Notes under the pieces: model-generated
The model's database searches: none
Told to the model about the DNA's origin: nothing
What the model saw: the letters and a program-made list of their open reading frames with translations, nothing else
Part shown: one piece after another, positions 6,527 to 16,086 of the stretch
How the letters are laid out: the number at the start of each line of letters is the position of its first letter
How positions within the stretch are numbered: the first letter of the stretch is position 1
Origin: Pseudomonadota bacterium
GTDB lineage: Bacteria > Pseudomonadota > Gammaproteobacteria > Burkholderiales > Burkholderiaceae_C
Direction of reading: 5' to 3'
DNA length: 32,491 nt
NCBI GenBank assembly: GCA_021804595.1
Contig: JAJZHH010000008.1
Coordinates: 10,562 to 43,052, forward strand
Made by a program: the position numbers and the translations under genes

Positions 6527-9500
6527 GTGACCTTGCAACGACCGCTGCGCGCGCTGGCGCATTCAAGCCTGCTGGCGCTGGCGGCGCTGCTCGCGCCGTG
6601 GCTGGCCTTGACCGCGCTGGCCGCCGGCCTGCTGCGCCACGAGGCCGATGCCGTGCGCCGCGAAATCGACACCCGCGCCCGCACCCAGGCCATCGCACTG
6701 GCGCAGCTCGTCGCCGGCCGGCTCAATACCCAGTACCGCGAACTGCAGTTCGCCGGCGTGGCGCTGCTCGGCCTGCACGACGACCCGCGCCATCCGGACG
6801 CGAACACGGTGCGCACGCTGCGTGAGTTCGCCTCGCTGCACCCGAACCTGTACGCCTTCAATGTGCAAGGCGCCGACGGCAACACGATCATCTGGTCGAC
6901 CCATCCGCAAAGCGCGCGGCCGATCACCGCCGCCCGCGGCTTCACCGCGCTGACCGCGCAACCCGACTTCCTGCTCGGGCGCGAGCGCCTGGCCACCCGT
7001 GCGCTGCAATCCAACGCCTCGCACGGCTGGAGCAGCGGCCACGTGATCACGATGCGCGTGCGCGTGCGCGGTGCCGACGGCAGCACCCGCTACTTCGTCG
7101 GCTCGCCGTACCGCGTCGAAGATCTGCTGCAGACCGCCGCGCTGCGCGGCGCGCCGTGGCGCCTGCGCGTCGTCGACCGGCGCGACGGTGCAACGATCGG
7201 CCAGATCGACGCGCACGGTGTCGAATTCCGTCGCCGCGGCGGCGCCGCGGCCGACGCGCCGGGAGCCACGGTCGCGGTGCCGGGCTACCCGCTCGAAGTT
7301 CGCGCGAACGCCCCCGCCGCCTACGTCTCCGCGTTGCTGCGCCGGACGCTGACGCCGCTGGCATGGTGGTTCGGCGCACTGCTCGCGGTGCTCGGCGCAT
7401 CGAGTGCTTTCGTCGGCCTGCTGCTGCGCCGCCTGGCCGCGCGCAACGCCGCGCTGGCCCACGCGTCGACGCTGCTGCAGCGATCCGGCGAGCTGCAGTC
7501 CTTCCTGGCCCAGGTCAACCAGGCGGCGGCAAGGCTCGACGACGAAGCCGTCTTCCTCGATGAGCTGTGCCGGCGGGCGATCGACGACGGCCGCCTGGCG
7601 CTGGCTTTTGTCGGGCGACCACGAGCCGACGGCACGCTGGAGTTCGTCGCCGGCGCCGGGCAGACCGACTATCTCGACGGACTGCTGATCTCGATCGCGC
7701 CCGACCGCGCCGAAGGGCGCGGCCCGGCCGGCTGCGCCTGGCGTGACGGTCGCGCCTACTTCAACGCCAGCTTCGCGTCGGCGCCGCTGGTGCCATGGCG
7801 CGAACGCGCCGCGCGCTTCGGCCTGCAGGCCAGCGCCGCGCTGCCGATCCGGCGCGACGGCGCCAGCTGGGCGGTGCTGATCCTGTGCCGCGGCGACGAC
7901 GTCGCGTTCGACCCGCCGATGCAGCGCCTGCTGCTCGAGCTGGCCGACGACGTCGGCCACGGCCTCGAGCGCATCGCGCACCGCCAGCGCCTGCGGCTGC
8001 TCGACACCGCGGTGGCGGCACTGTCGGACGGGCTGACGATCGCCGACCCGCAGCACCGGCTGATCTTCGTCAACGCAGCGTTCACGACGATCACCGGCTA
8101 CCGCCGCGACGAAGTCCTCGGCCGCAGCGCCGCGCTGCTGCAGGGCCGCGGCAGCGACGCCGAAGTCGTCGCGCGCATCGGCCAGGCCTTGCGCGACGGC
8201 ATCCGCTTCGACGGCGAACTGCTGAACCGGCGCCGCGACGGCACGCCGTTCTGGAACCATCTGCACATCGACCCGGTGCGCAATGCGCAGGGCGACCTCA
8301 CCCACTACATCGGCATCCAGCACGACGCCAGCCGCGAGCGTGAAGCGCTCGATCTGCAGCAGGCGCTGCTGGCCAACGCGCAGTCGGGCATCCTCATCGC
8401 CCGCCACCGTGCCATCGTCGCGGCCAATTCGGCGATGGCCGAGATGCTCGGCTGCGCACCGGCCGAGCTGATCGGCCGCGAAGCTCGCCGGCTCTATGCC
8501 GACGACACCGAAGCGGCCCGCGTCGGCGCTGCCTACGCGACGCTGCGCGAACAACGCTGGGTTGCGCTGTCCGGCGTACGCCTGCGCCGCGCCGACGGCG
8601 CCGCGCCGCTGTGCGACCTGCACGGCCGCCTGCTGTCGGACGGCGAGACCTCGGTGTGGACCTTCATCGACGTCACCGAACGCGAAGCGCAGGCGCAGCG
8701 CCTGCAGCGCGCGCAGCGGGTGTACCGCGCGCTGCTGGCAGCGGCCGACGCGCTGCTGCAAAGCGCCAGCGACTCCGAAATGATCGAGCGGCTGTGCGCC
8801 AGCCTGCTCGACGGCACCGACTTCAGCGCGATCTGGCTGGTGCGACCCGACGCGCAAGGCGTGTTCGGCACACTCGGCCGCGCCAGCGCGACGGCTGCCG
8901 GACTGGCCTTTCTCGATGCGCTGCGCGTGTCGCTCGACGACCCGCGCGCGCTGGTCGCGCGGGCCTGGCGCGAGCAGTCGACGACGATCCATCTGGATCA
9001 TCCGGCCGCCCACGCAGGCACCGAGCACGCCGACGCGCTGCGCCGGCTGGACTGGAACTGCGCGCTGGCCACGCCGGTGCCGAGGGCGCAGCGACCCTGG
9101 GGCGTGCTGGCGTTCACATCGAACGCCGCCGGCGGCTTCGACGACGTCACGCGCGCGGCCTGCGAGCAGGTCGCCGCACTGCTCGGCCACGGCCTCGACG
9201 AAGTCGACCGCAAACACGCGCTGCAGGCCCTGCAAAGCGCCGAGAGCCAGCGCGCGCGCACCGATGCGCTGACCGGGCTGCCGAACCGGCTGGCGCTCGA
9301 CGAATACCTGCCCGGCGCGCTGGCGCGGGCCGAGCGACGGCAATCGGTGCTGGCCGTCGGCATGCTCGACCTCGACGACTTCAAGCCGGTCAACGACACC
9401 TTCGGCCACGCCGCCGGCGACGCGCTGCTGCGCGCCTTCGCCGACGCGCTGCGTGCCCGCCTGCGCCGCGGCGACTTCCTCGCCCGCGTCGGCGGCGACG

Positions 9501-11809
9501 AATTCGTCGTCGTCTGCGAGAACCTCGACCGCGAACGCCACCTCGACGAACTCGGCGTCGCGCTCGATCGGCTTCACGGTGCGGTAGGCGCGCCGTTCGA
9601 CCTCGGCGACGGCCGCCGCGCGCAAGTCGGCATGACGATGGGCCTGGCCTGTTACCCGGTCGACGCCAGCGAGCCCGACGCGTTGCTGCGGCTGGCCGAT
9701 GCGGCGATGTACGCCAACAAGCTGCACAAGCTCGACCGCGCCAGCTGGTGGCGCGTCGGCACGGACGCCGAGACGGCCGACGGCGACAGCCGCGAGGCTG
9801 CGTTCGACCTGTTCGGCGTCGAAGCCGACGCACTGCTGGAATCGCTCGACGCGACGCTGCTCGACTCGCTGGCGGCCGAGCTGGTCGATGCACTCGCCGG
9901 TGACACGGCGGCGGCCGACGCGCGTGAGTCCATCCTGCGCGAGCTCGACCCCGCCGAACTCGCCGGCGCCGCGCGCGCGCTGGCCGCGCATCTGCGCGGT
10001 CTGCTGCGCCCGCGCACGACACGCGAGGCGCTGCAGGCCGGTGCCCGCGCGCTGGGCCGTACGCACGCGCTGGCCGGGGTATCAGCGGCCAGCATCGAGG
10101 AGGCCTTCGGCGTCTACGAGGACTTGCTGCGCGCCAGGCTGGAGGGCGCGCTGATCTCGTCGCGCCGGCGCTACCGCGTGCTGCGCGTGGCCACCGGACG
10201 ACTGCGGCTGGACCTGCAGACGCAGCTGGTCGCGATCGGGCAGACCTCGGCGCGCTATTTCGCGCTGCTCGAGCACTCGGGCAACACCGCGCAGCGCTGG
10301 GTCGACGTGCTGCCGGCGATGCTGCGCCAGCTGGGCGAGCTTCCCGGAGTGCGCCACGCCGTCGTGTTCCGCCCCGACGCGCACGGCACGCTGCGCGACG
10401 AGGCGGGGGTTGGCGCCGACTACGAAGCGTTGGCGGCGCGCATGCGCGGCAGCCGTCTGCACTTGACCCAGGACGACGCCGTCGACGAACTGCGCGAGCC
10501 GGTCGCGCTGGCCTGGTTCACGCGCCAGGTGCAGACCGTCGGCGCGCTCGCGCGCGATGGCCGGCTGGCGCACTGGCACGAGCTCGCGCGCGACGCCGGC
10601 TGGCGCAGCGCGGCGTGCGTGCCGATCGCCAGCGGCGACGACACCGACAGCGTGCTGGTGCTGTTCGGTGCCTACCCCCAGCAGTTCTCGTCGGACTGGA
10701 TGCGTTCGTGGCTCGAGCTGCTTCGAAACGGCATCGGCTCGCAATTCGCCGCATCCGCGCGCGGCCACCGCGCGATCGCGCCCGAGCGCCGCCGCGCACT
10801 GCGCGAGCTGCTGCACGGGCGCGGACTGCGCATGTGGGTGCAGCCCATCGTCGACCTGCAAAGCGGTGCGGTGACCAAGGTCGAGGCCTTGGCGCGGCTG
10901 CACGCGGCCGACGACGAAGTACTGCTGCCGGCGCAGTTCCTGCCCGCGTTCGGCGAGCAGGAGCTGCAGTCGCTGTTCCTGCAGGGCCTGGAACAGGCGC
11001 TCGACACCGTCCACGGCTGGCGCGAGGCGGGGCTCGACGTCGAGATCGCCATCAACCTGCCGCCGTCGACCCTGGCTCATCCCGATTGTGCGTCGTGGAT
11101 CGAGCAGGCGCTGCGCCGGGCCCAGGTCGGCGCGCGCCAGCTGGTGGTCGAAGTCCTCGAGAACGAAGAGATCGACCGCGCGCGCAGCGACGAGGCGATC
11201 TACGCGCTGGGCGCGCTCGGCGTGCGTCTGGCGCTCGACGACCTCGGCGCCGGCTACAACAGCCTGACGCGACTGGCCGCGCTGCCGATCGACACCGTCA
11301 AGATCGATCAGGGCCTGCTGCGCGGGCTGCGCGGCGATCCGGTGAAGACCGTGCGACTGCTCGCGACGCTGCTGCGCCTGGGCCAGCAGTTCGCGCTGCG
11401 CACCGTCGTCGAAGGCCTGGAAACCGACGACCACGTCGAGGCGGCGCAGCTGCTCGGCGCGCAGTTCGGTCAGGGCTATGCGCTGGCGCGGCCGATGCCG
11501 GCGGCCGATTTCCCGGCGTGGATGCGCGCCCGCGCTGCGCCGCGTCCGGCCGCCGACGGCGCGCTGCGCAGTTGGCTGGGCGCGCTGACCCATCAATGGG
11601 TCGCCGCGCGCGACCCGCTGCGGCTGCACGAGCCCGGCGTGCTCGAGTCGTGTGCGCTGACACGCTTCCTGCGCGAACGTGGAATCGACGACGCGCGAGT
11701 GCTCGACTGGCACGCGCGCGTGCACCTCGCCGCCCCCTCGCCGCAGCGAGACGACGCCGCCGAGGCCTTGCTGCAATGGCTGGCGCGTCGCGTCGCCGCG
11801 CCCGACTGA
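6527..11809 (+). CDS. Giant multi-sensor GGDEF-EAL c-di-GMP enzyme
   Basis: The protein is about 1760 residues. By eye the order is: TM1 (about 10-35); a periplasmic Cache-like domain; TM2 (about 273-300); GAF (318-488); PAS (488-608); PAS (605-722); GAF (731-896); GGDEF (908-1074); an all-helical globin-sensor-like block (1088-1235); a GAF-like domain (1238-1415); EAL (1421-1661); and a C-terminal CZB-like zinc motif (1678-1751). GGDEF is intact at 989-993, with an RRGD inhibitory site. The EAL catalytic set also looks intact: EAL at 1453-1455, LENEE, DDLGAGYNS, VKID, VEGLET and GQGY. Both synthesis and breakdown of c-di-GMP are therefore possible. GTG 6527 is chosen because TM1 follows at once and TATAAC lies 68 bp upstream; it lacks a clear ribosome binding site. 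The ATG at 6356 would add a basic, non-homologous tail. Confidence 0.9.
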   Translation: MTLQRPLRALAHSSLLALAALLAPWLALTALAAGLLRHEADAVRREIDTRARTQAIALAQLVAGRLNTQYRELQFAGVALLGLHDDPRHPDANTVRTLREFASLHPNLYAFNVQGADGNTIIWSTHPQSARPITAARGFTALTAQPDFLLGRERLATRALQSNASHGWSSGHVITMRVRVRGADGSTRYFVGSPYRVEDLLQTAALRGAPWRLRVVDRRDGATIGQIDAHGVEFRRRGGAAADAPGATVAVPGYPLEVRANAPAAYVSALLRRTLTPLAWWFGALLAVLGASSAFVGLLLRRLAARNAALAHASTLLQRSGELQSFLAQVNQAAARLDDEAVFLDELCRRAIDDGRLALAFVGRPRADGTLEFVAGAGQTDYLDGLLISIAPDRAEGRGPAGCAWRDGRAYFNASFASAPLVPWRERAARFGLQASAALPIRRDGASWAVLILCRGDDVAFDPPMQRLLLELADDVGHGLERIAHRQRLRLLDTAVAALSDGLTIADPQHRLIFVNAAFTTITGYRRDEVLGRSAALLQGRGSDAEVVARIGQALRDGIRFDGELLNRRRDGTPFWNHLHIDPVRNAQGDLTHYIGIQHDASREREALDLQQALLANAQSGILIARHRAIVAANSAMAEMLGCAPAELIGREARRLYADDTEAARVGAAYATLREQRWVALSGVRLRRADGAAPLCDLHGRLLSDGETSVWTFIDVTEREAQAQRLQRAQRVYRALLAAADALLQSASDSEMIERLCASLLDGTDFSAIWLVRPDAQGVFGTLGRASATAAGLAFLDALRVSLDDPRALVARAWREQSTTIHLDHPAAHAGTEHADALRRLDWNCALATPVPRAQRPWGVLAFTSNAAGGFDDVTRAACEQVAALLGHGLDEVDRKHALQALQSAESQRARTDALTGLPNRLALDEYLPGALARAERRQSVLAVGMLDLDDFKPVNDTFGHAAGDALLRAFADALRARLRRGDFLARVGGDEFVVVCENLDRERHLDELGVALDRLHGAVGAPFDLGDGRRAQVGMTMGLACYPVDASEPDALLRLADAAMYANKLHKLDRASWWRVGTDAETADGDSREAAFDLFGVEADALLESLDATLLDSLAAELVDALAGDTAAADARESILRELDPAELAGAARALAAHLRGLLRPRTTREALQAGARALGRTHALAGVSAASIEEAFGVYEDLLRARLEGALISSRRRYRVLRVATGRLRLDLQTQLVAIGQTSARYFALLEHSGNTAQRWVDVLPAMLRQLGELPGVRHAVVFRPDAHGTLRDEAGVGADYEALAARMRGSRLHLTQDDAVDELREPVALAWFTRQVQTVGALARDGRLAHWHELARDAGWRSAACVPIASGDDTDSVLVLFGAYPQQFSSDWMRSWLELLRNGIGSQFAASARGHRAIAPERRRALRELLHGRGLRMWVQPIVDLQSGAVTKVEALARLHAADDEVLLPAQFLPAFGEQELQSLFLQGLEQALDTVHGWREAGLDVEIAINLPPSTLAHPDCASWIEQALRRAQVGARQLVVEVLENEEIDRARSDEAIYALGALGVRLALDDLGAGYNSLTRLAALPIDTVKIDQGLLRGLRGDPVKTVRLLATLLRLGQQFALRTVVEGLETDDHVEAAQLLGAQFGQGYALARPMPAADFPAWMRARAAPRPAADGALRSWLGALTHQWVAARDPLRLHEPGVLESCALTRFLRERGIDDARVLDWHARVHLAAPSPQRDDAAEALLQWLARRVAAPD

Positions 11810-11821
11810 CGCCGCCGCGGC

Positions 11822-12610
11822 TCAGTCCCGCGGCGCTCGCGTCGCGCGATGGAACGCGACCATGCCGCCCCAGACGCTTTTGCGGCAGCGCACGTCGGCG
11901 AAGCCGACCAGGCGCAGCACCGACGACAACTCCTCGGCGGTGTAGAAGTTGCTGATCGCGAGTTTGAAGTAGTCACGGCACTGGCGGGACGACGCGCTGG
12001 AGCCGAAGATCATCGCGGTCCATGCGACCGAAACGTGCAGAAACGCCAGATAGAGCCGCTCGATCACGCGCCGCCTCGGTTTGAGCATGTCGCAGTGATA
12101 GAACACGCCGCCGGGCTTGAGCACGCGCCGGATCTCGGGCAGCACGCGGTCGAGCTGCAAGTGGCGCGACGCCGCCTGCAGCGTGACCGCGTCGAAGGTC
12201 TCGTCGGCGAACGGCAGCCGGTGCACGTCGCCGATGCGGCTGTCGATCGCGACCCGGTAGTGCCGCGCGCGCCGCTGGCCCTCGTCCTGCATCTCGCGGC
12301 TGCGATCGATCGCGGTGACGCGGATTTCCGGCTGCCGGCGCAGCAACCGGATGCCGACGTCGTTGGTCCCGGCGCATACGTCGAGCAGCTTGTCACCCGG
12401 CGCGAGGCGCACGGTGCGGACGAACTGCCAGGCCCACACCTCCCACAGGCCGAAGCTGGCGACGACGTTGCCGGCGCGGTAGTACGACGGCACGTCCTTG
12501 AACACATCGGGTATCACCGCCGCCCAGGTGCGCGCGAACAGCGTGCGCCGACGCTGCTCGCGCCGCTCGAAGTCGGCCCTGCCGAGCACCGCCGATTCGT
12601 CTGCCGCCAT
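11822..12610 (-). CDS. UbiE/COQ5-like SAM-dependent methyltransferase
   Basis: The 262-residue class I methyltransferase has SAM-binding motif I, LLDVCAGTNDVG (75-86), an acidic residue in TAIDRS, and the RIGDVHRLPFADETFDAVTL segment typical of motif II/III. The upstream YYRAGNVVASFGLWEVW (43-59) resembles the UbiE signature YDxxNxxxSxGxxxxW. UbiE enzymes C-methylate quinone precursors, but this one is divergent: motif I has GTN instead of GTG, and there is an extra helical C-terminal region with YLAFLHVSVAWTAMIFG. It may act on a lipid or quinone-like hydrophobic substrate (inference). GGAGGG precedes ATG 12610. It is convergent with the GGDEF-EAL gene (12-bp gap) and downstream of gdhA behind several hairpins, so it is probably transcribed separately. 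Confidence 0.82.
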   Translation of the reverse strand: MAADESAVLGRADFERREQRRRTLFARTWAAVIPDVFKDVPSYYRAGNVVASFGLWEVWAWQFVRTVRLAPGDKLLDVCAGTNDVGIRLLRRQPEIRVTAIDRSREMQDEGQRRARHYRVAIDSRIGDVHRLPFADETFDAVTLQAASRHLQLDRVLPEIRRVLKPGGVFYHCDMLKPRRRVIERLYLAFLHVSVAWTAMIFGSSASSRQCRDYFKLAISNFYTAEELSSVLRLVGFADVRCRKSVWGGMVAFHRATRAPRD

Positions 12611-12695
12611 CGCCCCACCCTCCGACCGAGTCGCGCCGCTGGCTGGACGCCGCGACGCCGCATGCTGCCAACGACGTGGAGTGAAGATACATCCG

Positions 12696-12761
12696 GCCGC
12701 ACCCGTGCGGCGCGCAAGCGCCCAGGCGCTTGCGCTGGGTCAAGCGCGCCGCCTCGCGGCG
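12696..12761 (-). terminator. Hairpin cluster downstream of gdhA
   Basis: Three stems lie in the gap: CGCCGC/GCGGCG (12747-12761), GCGCAAGCGC/GCGCTTGCGC with a 4-nt loop (12712-12735), and GCCGCA/TGCGGC (12696-12711). The central 10-bp stem is the strongest and starts about 43 nt past the gdhA stop. T-tracts are absent. The position suggests termination or 3' protection of the gdhA transcript before the methyltransferase gene. Confidence 0.5.
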
Positions 12762-12777
12762 GCGCGGCGAGACCGCT

Positions 12778-14088
<1,311 letters not shown>

Positions 14089-14184
14089 GGAAGGATCTGA
14101 ACGGGTTGTCGAAAGGGGAATGGGGCGAGGTGACGCCCCATGGACAGGGACCGCGCCAGCTCGTGGCCGAGCGCGGACTTCGGC

Positions 14185-14214
14185 ACTATAAGCACGCTCG
14201 CCCGAGCGTTCCAA
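14185..14214 (-). promoter_or_regulatory. Probable gdhA promoter with palindromic spacer
   Basis: On the minus strand TTGGAA (14214-14209) and TATAGT (14190-14185) are separated by 18 bp. The spacer contains most of the perfect inverted repeat ACGCTCG-CC-CGAGCGT (14194-14209), whose last base overlaps the -35 box. A protein bound there would occlude or reshape the promoter. The spacer is one base longer than optimal, as in some activator-dependent promoters. Confidence 0.55.
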
Positions 14215-14234
14215 TGCCGTTTGGGGATAATGTC

Positions 14235-14249
14235 ATGCAAAATTTGCAT
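14235..14249. promoter_or_regulatory. LysR-type palindromic operator ATGCAAAATTTGCAT
   Basis: The arms ATGCAAA and TTTGCAT are perfect complements around one A, giving the T-N11-A pattern of LysR boxes. It lies 20 bp before the LysR gene start and upstream of the gdhA promoter, in an A/T-rich island inside very GC-rich DNA. This is the strongest operator candidate in the window, probably bound by the adjacent LysR protein. Confidence 0.65.
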
Positions 14250-14269
14250 AAAACCCGAGCTCGCCTCTG

Positions 14270-15184
14270 ATGGACACGAAATGGCTTGAGGACTTCATCA
14301 CGCTGGCGGAAACGCGTTCTTTCTCTCGCGCGGCCGAATTGCGCAACGTCACCCAACCCGCGTTCTCGCGCCGCATCCAGGCCCTCGAAGCCTGGGTCGC
14401 GACCGCGCTGGTCGACCGCACGACCTACCCGACACGGCTGACCGCAGCCGGCGAGACCTTTCATGCGCAGGCGCTGGCGATGCTGTCGCAGTTGAGCGAG
14501 ACGCGCGCGCTGCTGCGCGGCCACGAGCGCCAGGACGCCGGCATCGTCGACATCGCGATGCCGCATACGCTGGCGCTGACCTTCTTCCCGCCGTGGCTCA
14601 AGGAGCTGGAAGCCAGCACCGGCGCGCTCGACACCCGCGTCACCGCGCTGAACGTGCACGATGCGGTGATCCGCCTGGTCGACGGCGGCGCCGACCTGGC
14701 GCTGGTCTACCACCACCCGCGCCAGCCGGTTCAGCTCGACCCGTCGCGCTACCAGATGCTGCAGCTGGGCAGCGAGGCCATCTATCCCTACGCGCGCTGC
14801 GACGCCGCCGGCCAGCCGCTGCTGCGCCTGCCCGGCGCGCCGGGACAGCCGGTGCCCTTCCTCGCCTACGCGCCCAACGCCTACCTCAAACGCATGGTCG
14901 ACCTCATCGTCGACGGCATGCAGCCACGCCCGCTGCTGCACACGCGCTGCGAGACCGACATGGCCGAGGGCTTGAAGGCGATGGTGCTCGAAGGCCACGG
15001 CGTCGCCTTCCTGCCGGAAAGCGCTGTGCGCCGCGAACTGCGCCAGCGCCAGCTCGCCTGCGCCGGCGCCGAATACTCGATGCGCATGGACATCAGGCTG
15101 TACCGCGAACGCGGCCGCTCGCGCAAGGACGCGGTCGAGGCGTTGTGGGAGACCTTGTCGGCGCGACTCGGGGCGCCGGCGTGA
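14270..15184 (+). CDS. LysR family regulator, HypT/QseD-like
   Basis: The 304-residue LTTR begins MDTKWLEDFITLAETRSFSR, with the HTH to about residue 60 (NVTQPAFSRRIQALEAWV). The start and segments such as VAFLPESAVRRELRQRQL recall E. coli HypT (YjiE/QseD), a hypochlorite-responsive LTTR. This is recognition by memory, not alignment. HypT is activated by methionine oxidation; several methionines are present here (for example in AMPHTLAL, YQMLQL and KRMVDL), but the equivalent positions were not aligned. It is divergent from gdhA across a palindromic operator, so it may couple glutamate metabolism to an oxidative or nutritional signal (inference). ATG 14270 is used; the ribosome binding site is weak. 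A hydrolase gene follows 40 bp later. Confidence 0.9.
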   Translation: MDTKWLEDFITLAETRSFSRAAELRNVTQPAFSRRIQALEAWVATALVDRTTYPTRLTAAGETFHAQALAMLSQLSETRALLRGHERQDAGIVDIAMPHTLALTFFPPWLKELEASTGALDTRVTALNVHDAVIRLVDGGADLALVYHHPRQPVQLDPSRYQMLQLGSEAIYPYARCDAAGQPLLRLPGAPGQPVPFLAYAPNAYLKRMVDLIVDGMQPRPLLHTRCETDMAEGLKAMVLEGHGVAFLPESAVRRELRQRQLACAGAEYSMRMDIRLYRERGRSRKDAVEALWETLSARLGAPA

Positions 15185-15224
15185 GCGCTGCGCCACGCGC
15201 GGCGATCGCTTATGCTTGCCGCCG

Positions 15225-16040
15225 ATGGACACCCTGCCCCGTACCCAGCTGATCCGCGGCCCGAAGTCGCTGCTGGCCGCCCATGTGCGCGGCGCCGACG
15301 ACGCCCCGGCCGTCGTGCTGTCGCATTCGCTGCTGACTTCGAGCGCGATGTGGGACGTGCAGGCAGCACGGCTGGCCGCGCGCGGCTGGCGCGTGGTCGC
15401 GCTCGACACCCGCGGCCACGGTGCATCGCCGCCGGCACCACCCCCTTACCGCATCGGCGAGCTGGTCGACGACGTCGTCGCGGTGCTCGACGCGCTGGCC
15501 ATCGAACGCGCGCACTATGTCGGGCTGTCGCTGGGCGGCATGATCGGCTTCGGCCTGGGCATCGAACACCCCGAGCGCGTGCTCAGCCTGGTGCTGTGCG
15601 ACACCCGCGCCGACGCACCGCCGGCCTACGCCGCGCCGTGGGACGCGCGCATCGCGCTGGCCCGCGCCGAAGGCTGCGCGGCGCTGGCCGAAGCAACGCT
15701 GGAGCGCTGGTTCGGTCGCGCCTTCGTCGACGCGCACGCCGACGTCGCCGCGGCGATCGGCCAGCTGATCGCGGCCACCCCGGTCGACGGCTTCGAAGGC
15801 TGCGCGCGCGCGATCCAGGGACTGGACTGGCTGGCCCGCGTCGAGCGCATCGCGGCGCCGACCACGCTGCTGGTCGGCGAGCGCGACGGCGACCTGCCGC
15901 AGGTGCTGGCCGGGCTGCGCGGACGCATCGCCGGCGCCGAGCTCGAAGTCATCGCCGACGCCGGCCACCTGGCCAACGTCGACCAGCCCGAACGTTTCAA
16001 CGCGGCGCTGCTGCGCCACTTCGCGCGCGTGGCGGGCTGA
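15225..16040 (+). CDS. Alpha/beta hydrolase, 3-oxoadipate enol-lactonase-like
   Basis: The 271-residue alpha/beta hydrolase has nucleophile Ser102 in GLSLGG, an acid in LLVGERDGD and catalytic His248 in DAGHLANVDQPERF. The oxyanion region is LSHSLLTSSAMW, and LDTRGHGAS follows. The segments VLCDTRAD and ERWFGRAFV resemble PcaD, which opens 3-oxoadipate enol-lactone in protocatechuate/catechol breakdown. No other pca gene is nearby, so another lactone or ester substrate is equally possible and no symbol is given. ATG 15225 is preferred; the track's TTG at 15216 adds three residues, and the ORF starting at 15212 is another frame. It may be cotranscribed with the upstream LysR gene. Confidence 0.85.
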   Translation: MDTLPRTQLIRGPKSLLAAHVRGADDAPAVVLSHSLLTSSAMWDVQAARLAARGWRVVALDTRGHGASPPAPPPYRIGELVDDVVAVLDALAIERAHYVGLSLGGMIGFGLGIEHPERVLSLVLCDTRADAPPAYAAPWDARIALARAEGCAALAEATLERWFGRAFVDAHADVAAAIGQLIAATPVDGFEGCARAIQGLDWLARVERIAAPTTLLVGERDGDLPQVLAGLRGRIAGAELEVIADAGHLANVDQPERFNAALLRHFARVAG

Positions 16041-16086
16041 AGCCGAGCGCGACGATGTCGCGCCAGCGCCGATGCATGGCGTCGCC

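Noticed and set aside
6563-10066. 1167-residue minus-strand ORF inside the GGDEF-EAL gene
   Set aside because: It is a shadow frame. The translation is a Gln/Val/Arg/Ala-rich string without motifs, while the plus frame has many intact domain motifs.
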